DNA of 64,000 bases from Molanna angustata (taxonomy: Eukaryota; Arthropoda; Insecta; Trichoptera; Molannidae), in assembly GCA_963576475.1 (NCBI GenBank), contig OY754980.1, forward strand, positions 33,579,431 to 33,643,430. The letters are read 5' to 3'. A model generated the notes under the pieces. That model saw only the letters and a program-made list of their open reading frames with translations. It ran no database searches and was not told the origin of the DNA. Numbering within the stretch: position 1 is the first letter of the stretch; each line of letters begins with the position of its first letter. Below are positions 22,985 through 33,868 of this stretch, one piece after another. A program made the translations under genes and the position numbers.

Positions 22985-23610
22985 GGTATGTAATATTAAT
23001 AATAGTAAACTTTATTTAGACGCAAAAAAACATTTAAAAATTAATACGTTTTGTATAAAAATAATTATTTTTTGGAAAAAATAAGTATGGTAAGAGTATG
23101 ACAATTAATTATAAAAACATATGAAACTATGGAGAACTTTAATAGTTTTTAACTATGTATTCAGCACCTAGCCCACGATGTGGATAAGAAGTGTGACTTC
23201 AGAAGCTTCTTGAAAACCATTAAGCTAGCAGCTTTTCTTATACCATTGGGTATTTGGTTCCACAGTCGGGCTGCGTGTATTGTGAACGAGTAAGTGTTGG
23301 AGTAATGTTTGGTGAATTGGTATTGAGAGTGTAGTATGGTTTTGAGATCGTAAATTTAGGCCATGAGGGGAAAGATGGGCGAATTTTTCATTGAGGTACT
23401 TAGGTGTGAAAGGGTTCTTAAGTGTCTGATAAAGTAAGGAAAAAACATGGGATTTTTTTCGATCTCGGATTTTGAGCCACTTAAACTGTTTCCTGCTCTC
23501 AGACACGTGATCAAACTTTTTGAGTCCAAATACATATCGTATGCAGACAATTTGTAGTCTCTCAAGTTTGAAGTAAGTATGAACTTTCTTTGTGATACCT
23601 GTGCTCTATA
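22985..23610 (-). mobile_element. Jockey-like LINE, C-terminal end
   Basis: On the minus strand: FKLERLQIVCIRYVFGLKKF, DHVSESRKQFKWLKIRDRKK, FSLLYQTLKNPFTPKYLNEK, and NTQWYKKSC, with a frameshift around 23356-23506. These match the C-terminal end of insect LINE reverse transcriptases (order LERLQ, FGLKKFDH, Y..LK.P..P.YL). The 3' tail is A-rich on the coding strand near 22990-23030. A related 3' end (GGCGGTCTTATTGCCC) lies at 22722-22760. Confidence 0.8.
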
Positions 23611-23632
23611 TTAGCGATCTAGAGCACAGGTA
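23596..23632. repeat. Perfect hairpin at a LINE junction
   Basis: TACCTGTGCTCTA (23596-23608) is followed after 11 bases by its exact reverse complement (23620-23632). It sits between the Jockey-like LINE and an L2-like 3' end. Confidence 0.9.
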
Positions 23633-23639
23633 CAGGCAC

Positions 23640-23702
23640 CAGCGCCCTTGAGGTGAGATATTTCACAAAAACGGCGCTATATAAATAATCCTAATTTATT
23701 TA
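23640..23702 (+). mobile_element. L2-like LINE, 3' tail only
   Basis: AGCGCCCTTGAGGTGAG...CAAAAACGGCGCTATATAAA, the 3' hairpin and tail of the L2-like family, with an AT-rich end. Matches 44341-44400 and 40657-40735. Confidence 0.85.
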
Positions 23703-24350
23703 TGATGCAATTTAACGAGAAAGGGCTGTCAAGCTTATCATTAGCCTTCTTGATAGGAAACGTAAGGAATGGATCAGATGGAGGACTAAGGTTTCAGACG
23801 TTGCGCGCAAGTTAGCTTCATTAAAGTGCGCTTGGGCTGGCCATGTTCCTAGTGAAAACGAGTATATTTAAGGTGTGTCCGATGGTGTTTGCGGTTCTGA
23901 ACGACTTGGCTCCACACTACATTCAAGAACTGTTTCGAAAGAATGTTTCATCAGGAAGACAGCTTACACTGAGATCATCTGGATCACAGAGTAACAACTC
24001 TTTAAAAGAATTGGACAGAGTCAATAAGGCGACTTACAATGATCGCGAATTTAGTGTGAACGGGCATTAAAATGGAATAAATTGCTTCTTGACATACGTG
24101 AAGCTCAGAGCATTGACACCATCGGTAGACTTCTTAAGACTGCCTTGTTTCTGTGAGCCAACAAATAAGCTACAGCGTCCTTAGATTTTATTTATTATTA
24201 TTAACAGCAGATGATTGATGGACCAAATGTACCCTGGAGTGGCGACCAAGATCTAGCCGAAGAAACCCCGACAGGTCACAGGCAAGGTCTGACGACAAAA
24301 AACGAGTAGCGCAAGAGGATTTTCGCTGCCTTTTACTTTTCTACGTTTGG
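23703..24350 (+). mobile_element. RTE-e LINE fragment interrupted by an L2-like LINE
   Basis: Left part (23703-23845) reads WIRWRTKVSDVARKLASLKC then AWAGHV. Right part (about 24205-24350) reads DRWTKCTLEWRPRSSRRNPD then RVAQED in the same relative order as RTE C-terminal ends (AGHV, RW....LEWRPR, ...AQDR). Between them lies about 350 bases of L2-like LINE. The simplest reading is that an older RTE-e fragment was split by a later L2-like insertion. Both are degenerate. Confidence 0.65.
23846..24195 (+). mobile_element. L2-like LINE fragment, nested in RTE-e
   Basis: Frame 23843-24070 reads VFAVLNDLAPHYIQELFRKN, LTLRSSGSQSNNSLKELDRV, then FSVNGH. A frameshift follows, and the other frame continues LKWNKLLLDIREAQSI. 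Tail is TTATTATTATTA at 24187-24200. Closely related to 527-950 (shared SSGSQSNNSLKELDRVN). Confidence 0.85.
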
Positions 24351-25240
24351 TGACGTAATAGGTTGTTCGTCCTGTTCATCTTCAAAGTGATTTTTCTTCG
24401 GAAAACACAGGTACTACTACAAAGCATATAAAATACCACTGCCACTAAGTGTCCAACGCCTGCCGAGAGGGCCTGCTAATCAGACTTGGATCAAGTACCG
24501 ACGTGTCGCTGGCGGGGGGCTCCCTCTCTCCATAGTACTCGTGCAGGCGTTTCAAATCACATTGGCATTTTATATAAAGACACATTATATGAGATCAAAA
24601 CGCTCTACATATGTGGTACAGCTTAACGAATTTTCACAATATCACCAAGAATGAGCACACACGATAGAATACATTAAGAGAGACAATTATTTCTCACACC
24701 AAATAATGACTGAGAAAGAGACGAAATTATATTACCTAAGTTATAGCTGTGTGAAAAAGCTAATACCACAGAATACCTCTGCATACCTATAAGCGAATAT
24801 GAATGAAAAATAACTATCGACTAATCCATATAAATATTATTAGTTATCAAATAAATATGCAACATGAAATGGTATATTTGGTCGTTCCTTCACAGTTTAA
24901 GTGTAATTTTTACACGTTTTTGTCATACAAGATGATAATTTGATTACGACAATACGTCCAAACACTACAACATCTTGTGTGTAACTAATGTGCGATAAGA
25001 ATTAAGTAATTTATGCGCTTTACTGTTTGTTAACCGACTTTAAAGACTAGAAACGTATCTATTATTTTTATATCATTGATTCAAACTGAGCTTTTATCAT
25101 ATCTACCTGGGTATACAATATATTAATATTTTAACAAACTACCTGCCATTATTAAAAAAACACAAAAATTTTATGACTTTAAAAGAAAAATCAAATCTTT
25201 AAAATAACAATAAATTTTTATCTATTCCTTTTTCATATTC
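24350..25240. other. No gene recognised
   Basis: A less AT-rich patch at 24420-24560 has no supported frame. The rest is AT-rich. Confidence 0.4.
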
Positions 25241-25243
25241 ACT

Positions 25244-25550
25244 ATGTGTATATGTATGTGTGTGTATACGTGTGTATGTTTGTATGTGTATGTATATGTG
25301 TGTATGTATGTATGTGTGTGTATGTATGTATGTGTATGTATGTATATGTATGTATGTGTGTGTGTATGTATATATGTATATGTGTGTATGTATATATATG
25401 TATGTGTATTGTATGTGTGTACATGTGTGTATTAGTATGCGTATATTATATGTGTGTATGTTGTATATGTGTATGTGTGTGTATCTATGTGTATGTGTAT
25501 ATGTGTATTTGTATATGTGTATTTGTATATGTGTATTTGTATATGTGAAT
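25244..25550. repeat. TG/TATG microsatellite
   Basis: About 300 bases of TGTG, TATG and TGTA steps. All long frames across it, on both strands, are low-complexity artefacts. Confidence 0.95.
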
Positions 25551-26082
25551 TTTTATTTTTTTCTCCTTTTTGGATAAATTATGGTTTTTATTCTATATTC
25601 ACTAAAAAAACAAAAATAAACCTTAATCATCTGTATGTATTAGCTGTAAGTTGAACTTGATTTACAATTTATTAAATGATTCTATGATTATAAGTAAAAT
25701 GTATGTAATATGTTAAATGTAGATATGTTATTTGCTCCTGTCCCAAGCACAAGTTTTTAACTTTTTTGGGACAGTACCTATTGAAAAAAAAAAATTGTAT
25801 TAATGTAAATATTTGTACTATGTGTATATATATATAAAAAAAAAAATCTAGTGGTTCTACCGAGTCTTTCGTGTGGCAGGAAGACAGTGGTATAGGGTGG
25901 AGAGGGAATATCACATAACGACTCTACCTTAAAAGTCGTATATGAATTATTTTGAGTGGGTATACTAAATTAATTTGAAATTAATTTACAGTTGTTAAAA
26001 TGAACTTCTTTTTCAGCCAGACATTTTAATAAAAGACATAAAAATAAATCAGTACCTACCTAACTAACTCTGTATCACATTT
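25550..26082. other. No gene recognised
   Basis: AT-rich with short A and TA runs (25820-25847). No supported coding sequence. Confidence 0.4.
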
Positions 26083-26740
26083 CTAGGTCCGAATGCAAAG
26101 TCCTAACTAAATACTAAATTTTAAATACTAACCATGTTTTTATTGCACAGTCGCTCACTTAAGTTAGGAGATCACGTGGCTTCCTAACTTGAGGATGCTA
26201 CGACGTTTTTCTATGAGAATTGCATTGCAGAGACATATCTAAATACTTAGCGCATGCGCATCGGCGTAAACTAACATTTGCAAATTGTCAAAAAGTAAGG
26301 TCGATAGCGAGGAACCTTACGAGTGGTTCAATACTAAAATACGAGATTTTTTCGGTGGATGATGATTTTATCGGCTTTGTTGAATATGTATTTGGTATTT
26401 TTGTCAAATAAAATACCAAACAGAGTATTCAGTGATCCATACGAGATGCCGAAAATTCGGTGGAATTTCAAAAAAATCGTGACATCGAGCTGTCAGTGTG
26501 AAGTGTGAAATTGGGTACATATATTATGTTTGTGTTGTTATAACAAAAAAAAAACATTTTAAACGCCAAACGTCAGAAAAGAGATAGATAGCTTTCTAAG
26601 CCCATAAAAAGCTATCTATCTCTATTCTTCATATACAATAGTGTGAAATTCAACGCAACACAATTGCTAACTTACTAAATACTCCAGTTAGGTTAGGAGT
26701 TAGTATGTAGGTATCTAGGACTGTGCATTCAGGTCCTAGT
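26083..26740. mobile_element. TIR element (T6)
   Basis: Left end CTAGGTCCGAATGCAAAGTC then CTA; right end, as reverse complement, CTAGGACCTGAATGCACAGT then CCTA. Subterminal CTAACTTAAG-type motifs are mirrored inside. The interior contains a perfect hairpin with 16-bp arms (AGAGATAGATAGCTTT) at 26580-26623. No transposase frame is visible. Confidence 0.7.
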
Positions 26741-27254
26741 CATCATATTTTTAGCTTATATAGAGGGAAGGGGTAATATCTATTAACCGCGCATGGAGGT
26801 CAAAAGAGTAGGCTTTGGTCAATCAGTGGACGGATGATGTCTGATGAAGCTGATGATGATGACTATAACATAGTCGAGAGTTATGTGTTCGCCACAATCC
26901 ATTCGTTTTTAGCTTTTTTCAAGTCCTCGCCAACCAACCGACCGACCAACAAAAGTGTAGATAGCGGGTCACGCCTAAACTTGGCATCGAATTTAATTCC
27001 TCCCCATTCTCTTATTCTCTTTCTTTCTCTCGGCATTAAGTTATTTCCCGGCAATATTAAATTAGCGGGAATTGTTACCCGAAAACATGGGGAAGTTTTA
27101 CATTTTTACTTTTCTTTTCATTGGTTCGGTGCGTAGTTGTTTGGTACGCTTCTTTATAATATTTAATTTTGAATGCAATAAAACGTCCCATGACAGCAAT
27201 ATAAACAGGCAGTTTTCAAATTTTATTATCATATTCTTTATTAGGAATAGACAT
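26741..27254. other. No gene recognised
   Basis: A 100-codon plus-strand frame (26834-27136) starting MMSDEADDDDYNIVESYVFA has no recognisable domain or splice context. I do not annotate it as a gene. Confidence 0.35.
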
Positions 27255-27775
27255 TACTAACAGTGGTAGCCAATACGACGAAACATTAAGACAAGTAAAT
27301 AAAGCAGCTGCAATATCGGCATGCCTAAAGGAAACTTTATGGAGAAATAAACTGAATATCGAAAGCAAGGTCCGAATATATAAAACATGTGTAAGACCCA
27401 CTGCCACCTACGGAGTAGAGACCAGAGCAGACACAACGAGATCAAAATCTCTTCTGAGAACATCAGAGATGAGGACATTGAGATGTATAACCGGAGACAC
27501 TCTAAGAGACCGAATTCGAAATACTGAAATTAGAAAAAAGTTTAGTGCTGAAGACATCGTCAGTTGGGAAGATAGCGGAGGCGATATTGGAGCTCACATG
27601 TTAATAGAATGGATGAAAATAGACTCCCACGTATCGCTCTCCAGGCGAACCCAGCTGGAAGAAGACCACCGGGAAGACCTCCAAAGAGATGGCGAGACAG
27701 TTGGCAGTCCACATCGCAGGAGACAGAATAGCGGTACAAACAGATCTTCGGATCTATGAAAAGGAAGAAGAAGAT
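27255..27775 (+). mobile_element. RTE-b LINE, C-terminal region
   Basis: Reads GIDITNSGSQYDETLRQVNK, then KVRIYKTCVRPTATYGVETR, then EMRTLRCITGDTLRDRIRNT. After a frameshift the family tail appears (GRPPKRWRDSWQSTSQE at about 27670-27725). The tail ends in AAGGAAGAAGAAGATA. It lines up motif for motif with 54060-54700 and 57094-57430. The copy is truncated upstream of the YLGI motif. Confidence 0.85.
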
Positions 27776-28107
27776 ATATTGTTCATTTCATTTTTACATC
27801 AAATTATGCTTGTATTATATTAGACTAGGTTGTTATGTCCAACTGTCGATTTGTTCAAAAAAAATAATTCTCTTTATAAATCTACCTATTAAGCTATGTC
27901 GCTGACTTCTTCCGTGGGCAGACTGACATTTTTATTTCTTACCGATGTGAGGACTCGAATCTCTTCTTCGTGGATTGATCCTTATTAGACAACGCAATTC
28001 CTTACTGGACACGGCAGTTTCAAAAGTTATCTTTTTCGTTTTCACTTATCCGATTCGTCCTCATGGGATTGCACTAACTTCTCCGTGTCATCTTTCCTAC
28101 AAGAACT

Positions 28108-28470
28108 CTACAACGATGTCTGAAGGAATTTATTTGGACCCATTGGACATGCAGATCTTGTAGCTACGAAGAGCAACTTTAGGGCTTTCAAGACTTTCTG
28201 CTTTAAATACGGTGCACTCTCATCTTCACTATCAGTGAACATTGAGCCAGTTGTTTCCACATGATTAGCTCTCTTTGGCACATTAGGTGTAATGTCTGGA
28301 AGGTTTTAGAGTTTTCCGAACTCTTCGTATGTTCTATATGTGTCCTTATAGAGTTTTGCAAGGGACCGTTAATTAGCCTCTATAATCAGAACGGGTGGTG
28401 GTGGAAGAAGAACAGTACCATTGATAATTTTAAAAGCACCATAACATCTAGCCACATAATTTACAAAGCT
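28108..28470 (-). pseudogene. Unidentified degenerate protein-coding remnant
   Basis: One minus-strand frame of 121 codons, ending in TAG at 28108-28110, is broken only by TAA at 28369-28371 and TAA at 28306-28308. Its composition is protein-like: SFVNYVARCYGAFKIINGTV, a proline run (LLPPPPVL), YKDTYRTYEEFGKL, then an acidic segment GSMFTDSEDESAPYLKQKVL. A further charged stretch, DDTEKLVQSHEDESDK, follows the TAG in the same frame. TTATTTCAG lies just upstream at 28479-28487, but TAG follows directly in this frame. I do not recognise the family. It could be a decayed host exon or part of an old transposon. Confidence 0.4.
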
Positions 28471-28920
28471 CTATTTTTCTGAAATAAAATAAATAAGTTA
28501 AAAGTTGTGAACCCGATTGGTGGCGCTGTTATCGAAATCTAAAGAAAAATATTCAAAATTTACGAAAAATATGAAAATTTAATTTCATAACTTTATGTAT
28601 AGGATTTTTCATACATACAAATCTATTGACATAATATCTATATAATGTATTATGTATTATGCATATAGAAAATATTTCCACACTCAAATTTATGGAAAAA
28701 ATAAATAGAATACATAAAATGAGGTCTATATTTAATGCGGTTTACATTTAAGTAAGACATATTGTTTCGATTTTACTTGTTTTAATAAACTTTGTTGATA
28801 TCTATTTCTAATTAATAACAAGGACATTGTCAAAGCTATATCCAAAATATGACAAATATTTAAAATAGACATAGTAAAAGTTTATTGAATATTTTACACC
28901 ATGAATATTTTATTACTAGT

Positions 28921-29068
28921 CGAATATTTTTATTATTTCATATGCGCAAACATTGGATTTTTTTCCCTGTCGGGAGTCAAAGATATTTTTTAACAGATTT
29001 TTAATTCTTTGACTCCCGACAGGAAAAAAATCCAATGTTTGCGCATATGCAATAATAAAAATATTCGA
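28921..29068. mobile_element. T4 terminal palindrome
   Basis: Near-perfect palindrome. Each arm carries CATATGCGCAAACATTGGAT, a T run, then CCTGTCGGGAGTCAAAGA or its complement. The centre is a short AT-rich loop at about 28985-29005. The outer CGAATATTTTTATTAT also mirrors. It is made of two T4 termini facing each other. Confidence 0.85.
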
Positions 29069-29159
29069 TTACTTACACATTGGTACAAGTAGGTAAATAA
29101 GACAAAAATGACCTTATAAGTCTGGCGCAATTCAGGGGTGACTTCTATGCGAAAAATGC

Positions 29160-29520
29160 ATTGTCACCTCAGATATAAAAATTGTAGCTTTCATTATTTA
29201 CAAAAAACCAATTCTCTCAATAGATGGCGTTCCAACAAAATAAATAAAAATAATAAGATTGTTGTTCATAATTTCACCCATAGATGGCTGTAGTAAAAAT
29301 TCCTTATTTTCAAGCGAAAAGAATTTCAGTATTACAATATATAGAACTTTCAAAATTGAATTGATAGGGATCTCATTAAAAGGCATAATTGGTGAACGTT
29401 GCGCAAGCGCATAAAGTGATCACGTAAACCAGCCGATGACAGGTCGTAAGCCCTGTAGGTGCCTTGATTTCCCGGTTCTCCTACAATAAATATTCCAACT
29501 TCGTCTCTATTGAGATAATT
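29160..29520 (-). mobile_element. T4 element, body fragment
   Basis: GTGAACGTTGCGCAAGCGCA, then AGTGATCACGTAAACCAGCC, then AGACGAAGTTGGAATATT on the minus strand match the body of the copy at 48003-48200 in reverse orientation. The left part with CAATAGATGGCGT is shared with 50350-50520. Confidence 0.7.
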
Positions 29521-30290
29521 AAAAATCTTTTATTACTAGTTTATTGAATATTTACTTACTATGTAGTACGTGTTGTACTCGCCTTTTGAAAAAATATCGA
29601 AAAAATAGAATGTATTCAAAGTGTTTGAAAAAAAATAAAAATTAGGACACCATTTTCATATTTTTCTTCACGTTGAAATGCTATTGTCAAAAGAAATACT
29701 CCTGGTTTTAAACAATAACTATAGCATTATTTTTTTGTATGGAATATAAAATTGCTTCATTTCGTCAAAATATCAAATGAATGAAATAGCTTTAATATGC
29801 TGTGACTTCAAGAATACAAAATTTCTAAAAGTTTCAAAGCTCTAACTGGTCGAGAAGTTAGTTAAAAATCTATTTCAAAATTCCTCTACGGACAGACAGG
29901 AAAAGTCAATTAAAAGGGTGTAAAAATGAAGTGGTCAGCACAGAAAACTGATTCGACGTTAAATACTCACTAGGTTTGTTTTTGTTTGGACACGTATCCC
30001 GTGGTGATAGATATGTCCTTTTACAATTTATATAATGGAGGGAAAGTTAGAGAGAAGAACGTATTTAGTAGATTTTAGTTTTAGGAACAACGTCAGTTAC
30101 AGAATACGAAATTAAGTTCAAATGACCTTAATTCTTAAATTATAGAACGTTCCTGCTGAATTTCAAAAAGGTAATGAATCGGACCTACTAATAAAGTTGG
30201 CGCAAGATCGAAATAAGTATAGTGTGATGGTCGCCAACCTCTGGAAGGAGCAGCACAAGAAGAAGACGAAGACGAACTAAATTAATTTGA
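29520..30290. other. No gene recognised
   Basis: AT-rich, with no protein motif or repeat structure found. Confidence 0.4.
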
Positions 30291-30299
30291 AGAATAATA

Positions 30300-30860
30300 A
30301 TTTGATATTTATAAGGTGGATAAATTTAAGTACCTACCTTGGCAGTATTCTTTCGGAGACCCTTGACTCAGATATGGAAATCAGGTGCAGAAGTGAGGTA
30401 ATAGGAAGATCTGCCTTTAGTAAAATGAGATTCTTTTTCTACAATGAAAAGCTGAATATGGACCTAAGACAGAGGATGATGTTATTATTTGTAGTCTGTG
30501 TTCTTATAATATATAGCTGTGAGACTTGGACGCTGTAGGTAAATACCATGTATAGGTTGGAAGCTTTTAAGATGTGCCAGGACAACCAGGCAACTTCTGT
30601 CTACAATATAAGTCCGCAATATCGCGTATCTGGGCCACACAATGAGGGGAGAAAAATACCACTCGCTCCAATTAATACTGGAGGGCAAGATAGACGGTCA
30701 CTGAGTGACTGGAAGGAGCCAGATGTCCTGACTGCGTAATATCAGGGAATGGACGGGCTTCTGTCGAGAAGAACTGTCGAGCAGATATTCCGGACAGCAC
30801 AGGACAGAGAGGGATTCACCAGAGTGTCAGGGGTTCCTGACAGAAGAATAAGAATAATTT
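30300..30860 (+). mobile_element. RTE-a LINE, degenerate C-terminal region
   Basis: Reads FKYLGSILSETLDSDMEI (after a one-base disruption near 30320), KMRFFFYNEKLNMDLRQRMM, SCETWTL, MYRLEAFKM, then in other frames YLGHTMRGEKYHSLQLILEG and REWTG. Same order as the copy at 20170-20826. Several stops and shifts. AGAAGAATAAGAATAA is the tail. Confidence 0.8.
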
Positions 30861-31800
30861 TAAAATATTTTTAATACAATCAAAAAGTTGCAATTTTGTT
30901 GTACTTCACCTAGAACAATTAAACAATTCACAGTTTCAAAATAGGTTCAGTAAAGGAAGTTTCAAGAATTTGATTGTTGTATAGAAGGAGGTCGTTGTGT
31001 AGTACCTATGCAGTCATAAGTATGTATGTTGTTGTATGTTCACTATAATAGTCTATGCATTTTGTGTACAATGTTTGGCGAAAGCATTGCATATTAAACT
31101 AGACGTATGTAGGTATAATGCTCGCGGAAGACTTACCTACTAAGCCATTGTTTCACGTTTCTATTGTTCAGCGATGGTGAATGGATTTCTTGAGGGAAAA
31201 CAATATACTGCCTCCACAAAAGGTATGAAGACATGTCTGTTATACCATTTTAATTTAAAATCATAATTTAAAATTTTAAAACATTGACTTTTAAATCTAT
31301 GACCAGTTAAGATTAGTTCACACGATACCTTTTCATTCGTTTAATAGACGTTTTACCGCGGTTTTTATATAACAATCATTCTGTGTAGATGTTTATTTAT
31401 TTACTTATTTATTCATTAAGAGGACTACGTACAGCATATAATAAATTATATAAAATAAAGATGATTTAAGTAAATATTAAAGCCAATTACAGGTTGTCAC
31501 TACAGTTACTGTAATATATTAAGATAAGTTAGGAATAATTATTGTGTGTATGATGTGTGAAATTTTATATATAAATGTGCGCAATATAAGTGCTAAGCAG
31601 GATTATAAGGATGAAATTTTAAGTCTGATATATTTGTTTAAATGTGGGGGCGCTTAGTAAGAATATGTCGAACTCTTGGAAATGCCTATTGTATGTATTA
31701 AAGATTCTGTAGATTATTGCATGTTGCGCATAGTAAGTGTGCTGAGTGGTTAGGTGGAAAAGAGGAGTGTGTCTAGTTCTACTTCTAGATGTTGAAATAT
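30860..31800. other. No gene recognised
   Basis: AT-rich. A TTTA run is at 31390-31415. Confidence 0.4.
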
Positions 31801-31950
31801 ATTTATTATTATTATTTTATTTTATCTAAGTATTTATTTTTAGTTTTGGTACATGGTTAATATACATAACACATTTACATAATATCAAAATGCACACAAA
31901 AATCCCACAAGGCAAAGCCTGTCTGTGGGTATACCTACCTATTAGAATAT
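31800..31950 (-). mobile_element. LINE 3' end with small hairpin
   Basis: On the minus strand: TATACCCACAGACAGGC, TTTGCCTTGTGGG, then ATTAACCATGTACCAAAACT and a TAAATA/ATAATA tail. The same tail is at 61010-61115 on the plus strand. CCCACA...TGTGGG forms a short stem. Confidence 0.65.
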
Positions 31951-32518
31951 AGACAAAATTATTTTGTTAATAACATCAGATGACGATATAAAATTTAAAT
32001 AAAGCAAAGTGGAAGACATAATATAAGTACAAAAAATATAAAGAAGACAAAGAAAATAACTTATAGATATAAAAACATAAATACACATAAATCAAAAGGT
32101 AGGTAAATAATTTATTAATTGAAAAGAGCAGGAGAATCAATTGTATTATGTTTGTCATGGATCCACGCTTTGTTGTACAAATACTTTGTTTTTGTGTGAG
32201 CCCATATCTTTGTTGTCTTTATATTGTTATCGAAGATTGCAAAAGGTTATGGGTTCTTTCTATAAATCAAGAAGCATTGCATATTAACACTTTTGAAAAT
32301 CTGAGAAAACGATGAAAAACGCTAGTTCGGTTGCTATTCGATTAAAAACGTATGGCATCGCGCCGTGTTAAAGAGATGGTGTGATGATGTGCCACTGAAA
32401 ACTGAATACGTTAAAGTTTGTTCGAGTTGCTTGACAAGTCCGATGAGAATTCGATAAATGTAATGAGAGGTGTACGTTTTTTGCAGTAAAAAAGACTTGT
32501 GAACGGCTCATTATACAC
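31950..32518. other. No gene recognised
   Basis: AT-rich. The phrase GTGTGAGCCCATAT at 32195-32210 is a scrap of repeat T8. Confidence 0.4.
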
Positions 32519-32545
32519 TGTCGGCCTTCGTGGCTCAGTTGGTTA
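32519..32545 (+). mobile_element. SINE S1 head, cut off after the A box
   Basis: TGTCGGCCTTCGTGGCTCAG then TTGG match the first bases of the S1 family exactly. The rest of the SINE is replaced by telomere-type repeats. Confidence 0.8.
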
Positions 32546-32581
32546 GGTTAAGTTAGGTTAGGTTAGGTTAGGTTAGGTTAT
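32541..32581 (+). repeat. Interstitial telomere-type repeat (TTAGG)n
   Basis: Eight GGTTA units, with one variant (AGTTA), follow the SINE A box directly. TTAGG is the usual telomere repeat of insects. The run is short and inside the window, so this is not a chromosome end. Confidence 0.9.
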
Positions 32582-32624
32582 GCGAATGAAAACTTGAGAC
32601 CACTAGATTGCAATTATTTTTTTT

Positions 32625-32751
32625 AAAGAAACATTCCCTAAACTAAGCATTAATACTTGTGTTATAGGTGAACGAAATAGCTCGTGGCAGGATTCAAACT
32701 CGCTACCACTGGATTACTAATCCAGCGCGCTAACCGCTCTGCCACCGACCA
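32625..32751 (-). mobile_element. SINE S2
   Basis: The minus strand starts with a tRNA-like head: GTGGCAGAGCGGTTAGCGCG, then a CTGGATTAGTAATCCAG stem-loop (loop triplet AGT), then GAGTTTGAATCCTGCCAC. The body is TATTTCGTTCACCTATAACA then CAAGTATTAATGCTTAG. The outer GTGGCAG and CTGCCAC can pair. Shares head with 320-385 and body with 43000-43090. Confidence 0.75.
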
Positions 32752-33597
32752 ATCTATTTAAATTATTATTGCAATATTTCATCACGAGATGTAGGTAACG
32801 TTAAAAATGACTCAATGTAAGCATTTAGCAAGACAAATGATTTTGTGATAACGTCGTTAGGCGAAATTAAGTTATTGAGTGAAATTTACAGTCCTCATAC
32901 ATTGCCTGCCCCGTAGACCAGTGGGTAGTGGGTATATAGGGAGACGTTAATGGAGTATTATAAAGTTACATTTCACAGGACCAACGGAAAACATTCGACC
33001 CCTACCTATTACTTTTATGGTATTCACCTGCCATTAAGAATAGGGTGACCAATAGATTTGGGTTGTTTGGTACATGTTAGTAAAAATATTTTATTTTCAT
33101 CTTTTTGAGTGCTTGTTTACTTTAATTGGGTACCTAATTATTTTGTTTTAAAAGATATAAATAAATAAATAAAAAAAAAATGCACCTTGCTTTTGCAATA
33201 TTTTTTTCGCTCAATCGTCAATTGAAAACATCCTCTGCTGGGATAAACTAGTACTTGCTCACACTCGGCCTTGAGCGGTTGTCAATTCGGACTACGTTGC
33301 CGTTGTCGCCGTTAGAAGTACCCGTCATAGGAAACATTCTATGTGTTGTGCTATGCCCCTGCATATAGACTACACATCTTTCGAGGACTTCTTCTGTATT
33401 GGTAGGTGATTTCCTTTCTCGATCCATTTCCTCTTATCCTTTTGTTTACCTCGTCGCTGTGAATAACGCGTCGAATAAAAAAAGGATATTTTTAAGGAAA
33501 TTTATGCTGAGTTTTACAAATGTGTGACGAAAAATTGATTTGGGAAGCATGTGATTAACTACACCAAAATAGTTAGCTCTTTCTATGGTTCTGGTTT
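32752..33597. other. No gene recognised
   Basis: 33225-33470 is less AT-rich than its flanks, but frames on both strands are broken and carry no motif I recognise. Confidence 0.35.
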
Positions 33598-33868
33598 AAA
33601 AAACGCGTCAGATATTGGATTTATGACAGGTACTATGGCGGACATATGGTACTATGGGACCTGGTAATATATTTTGTGTGAGCCCATATGTTTGTTGAGA
33701 TAGTGATTGTGAGTGCAGAAAGTTGAGATTGTGTACCTATTTTGTGTGGAACGGGAACAATCACCTGGTTCATAATTACATATAATTGTCAATAAAAATT
33801 GTAAACTGCTAGCCCTAGAACAGGATTTCCTAGTTGGTCAGCAGTAATCTACTTATTGTTGTCTTCAT
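33598..33868 (+). repeat. Dispersed repeat T8, copy 2
   Basis: Inverted relative to 5640-5930, with the same block order: GGATTTATGACAGGTACTAT, GGAACGGGAAC, CATATAATTGTCAATA, AACAGGATTTCCTAGTTGG. Confidence 0.7.

Noticed and set aside
25242..25654. Frames rich in Cys-Met-Tyr-Val or His-Thr-Tyr
   Set aside because: Translations of a TG/TATG microsatellite.
26834..27136. 100-codon plus-strand frame with an acidic start
   Set aside because: No motif or splice context; probably chance.
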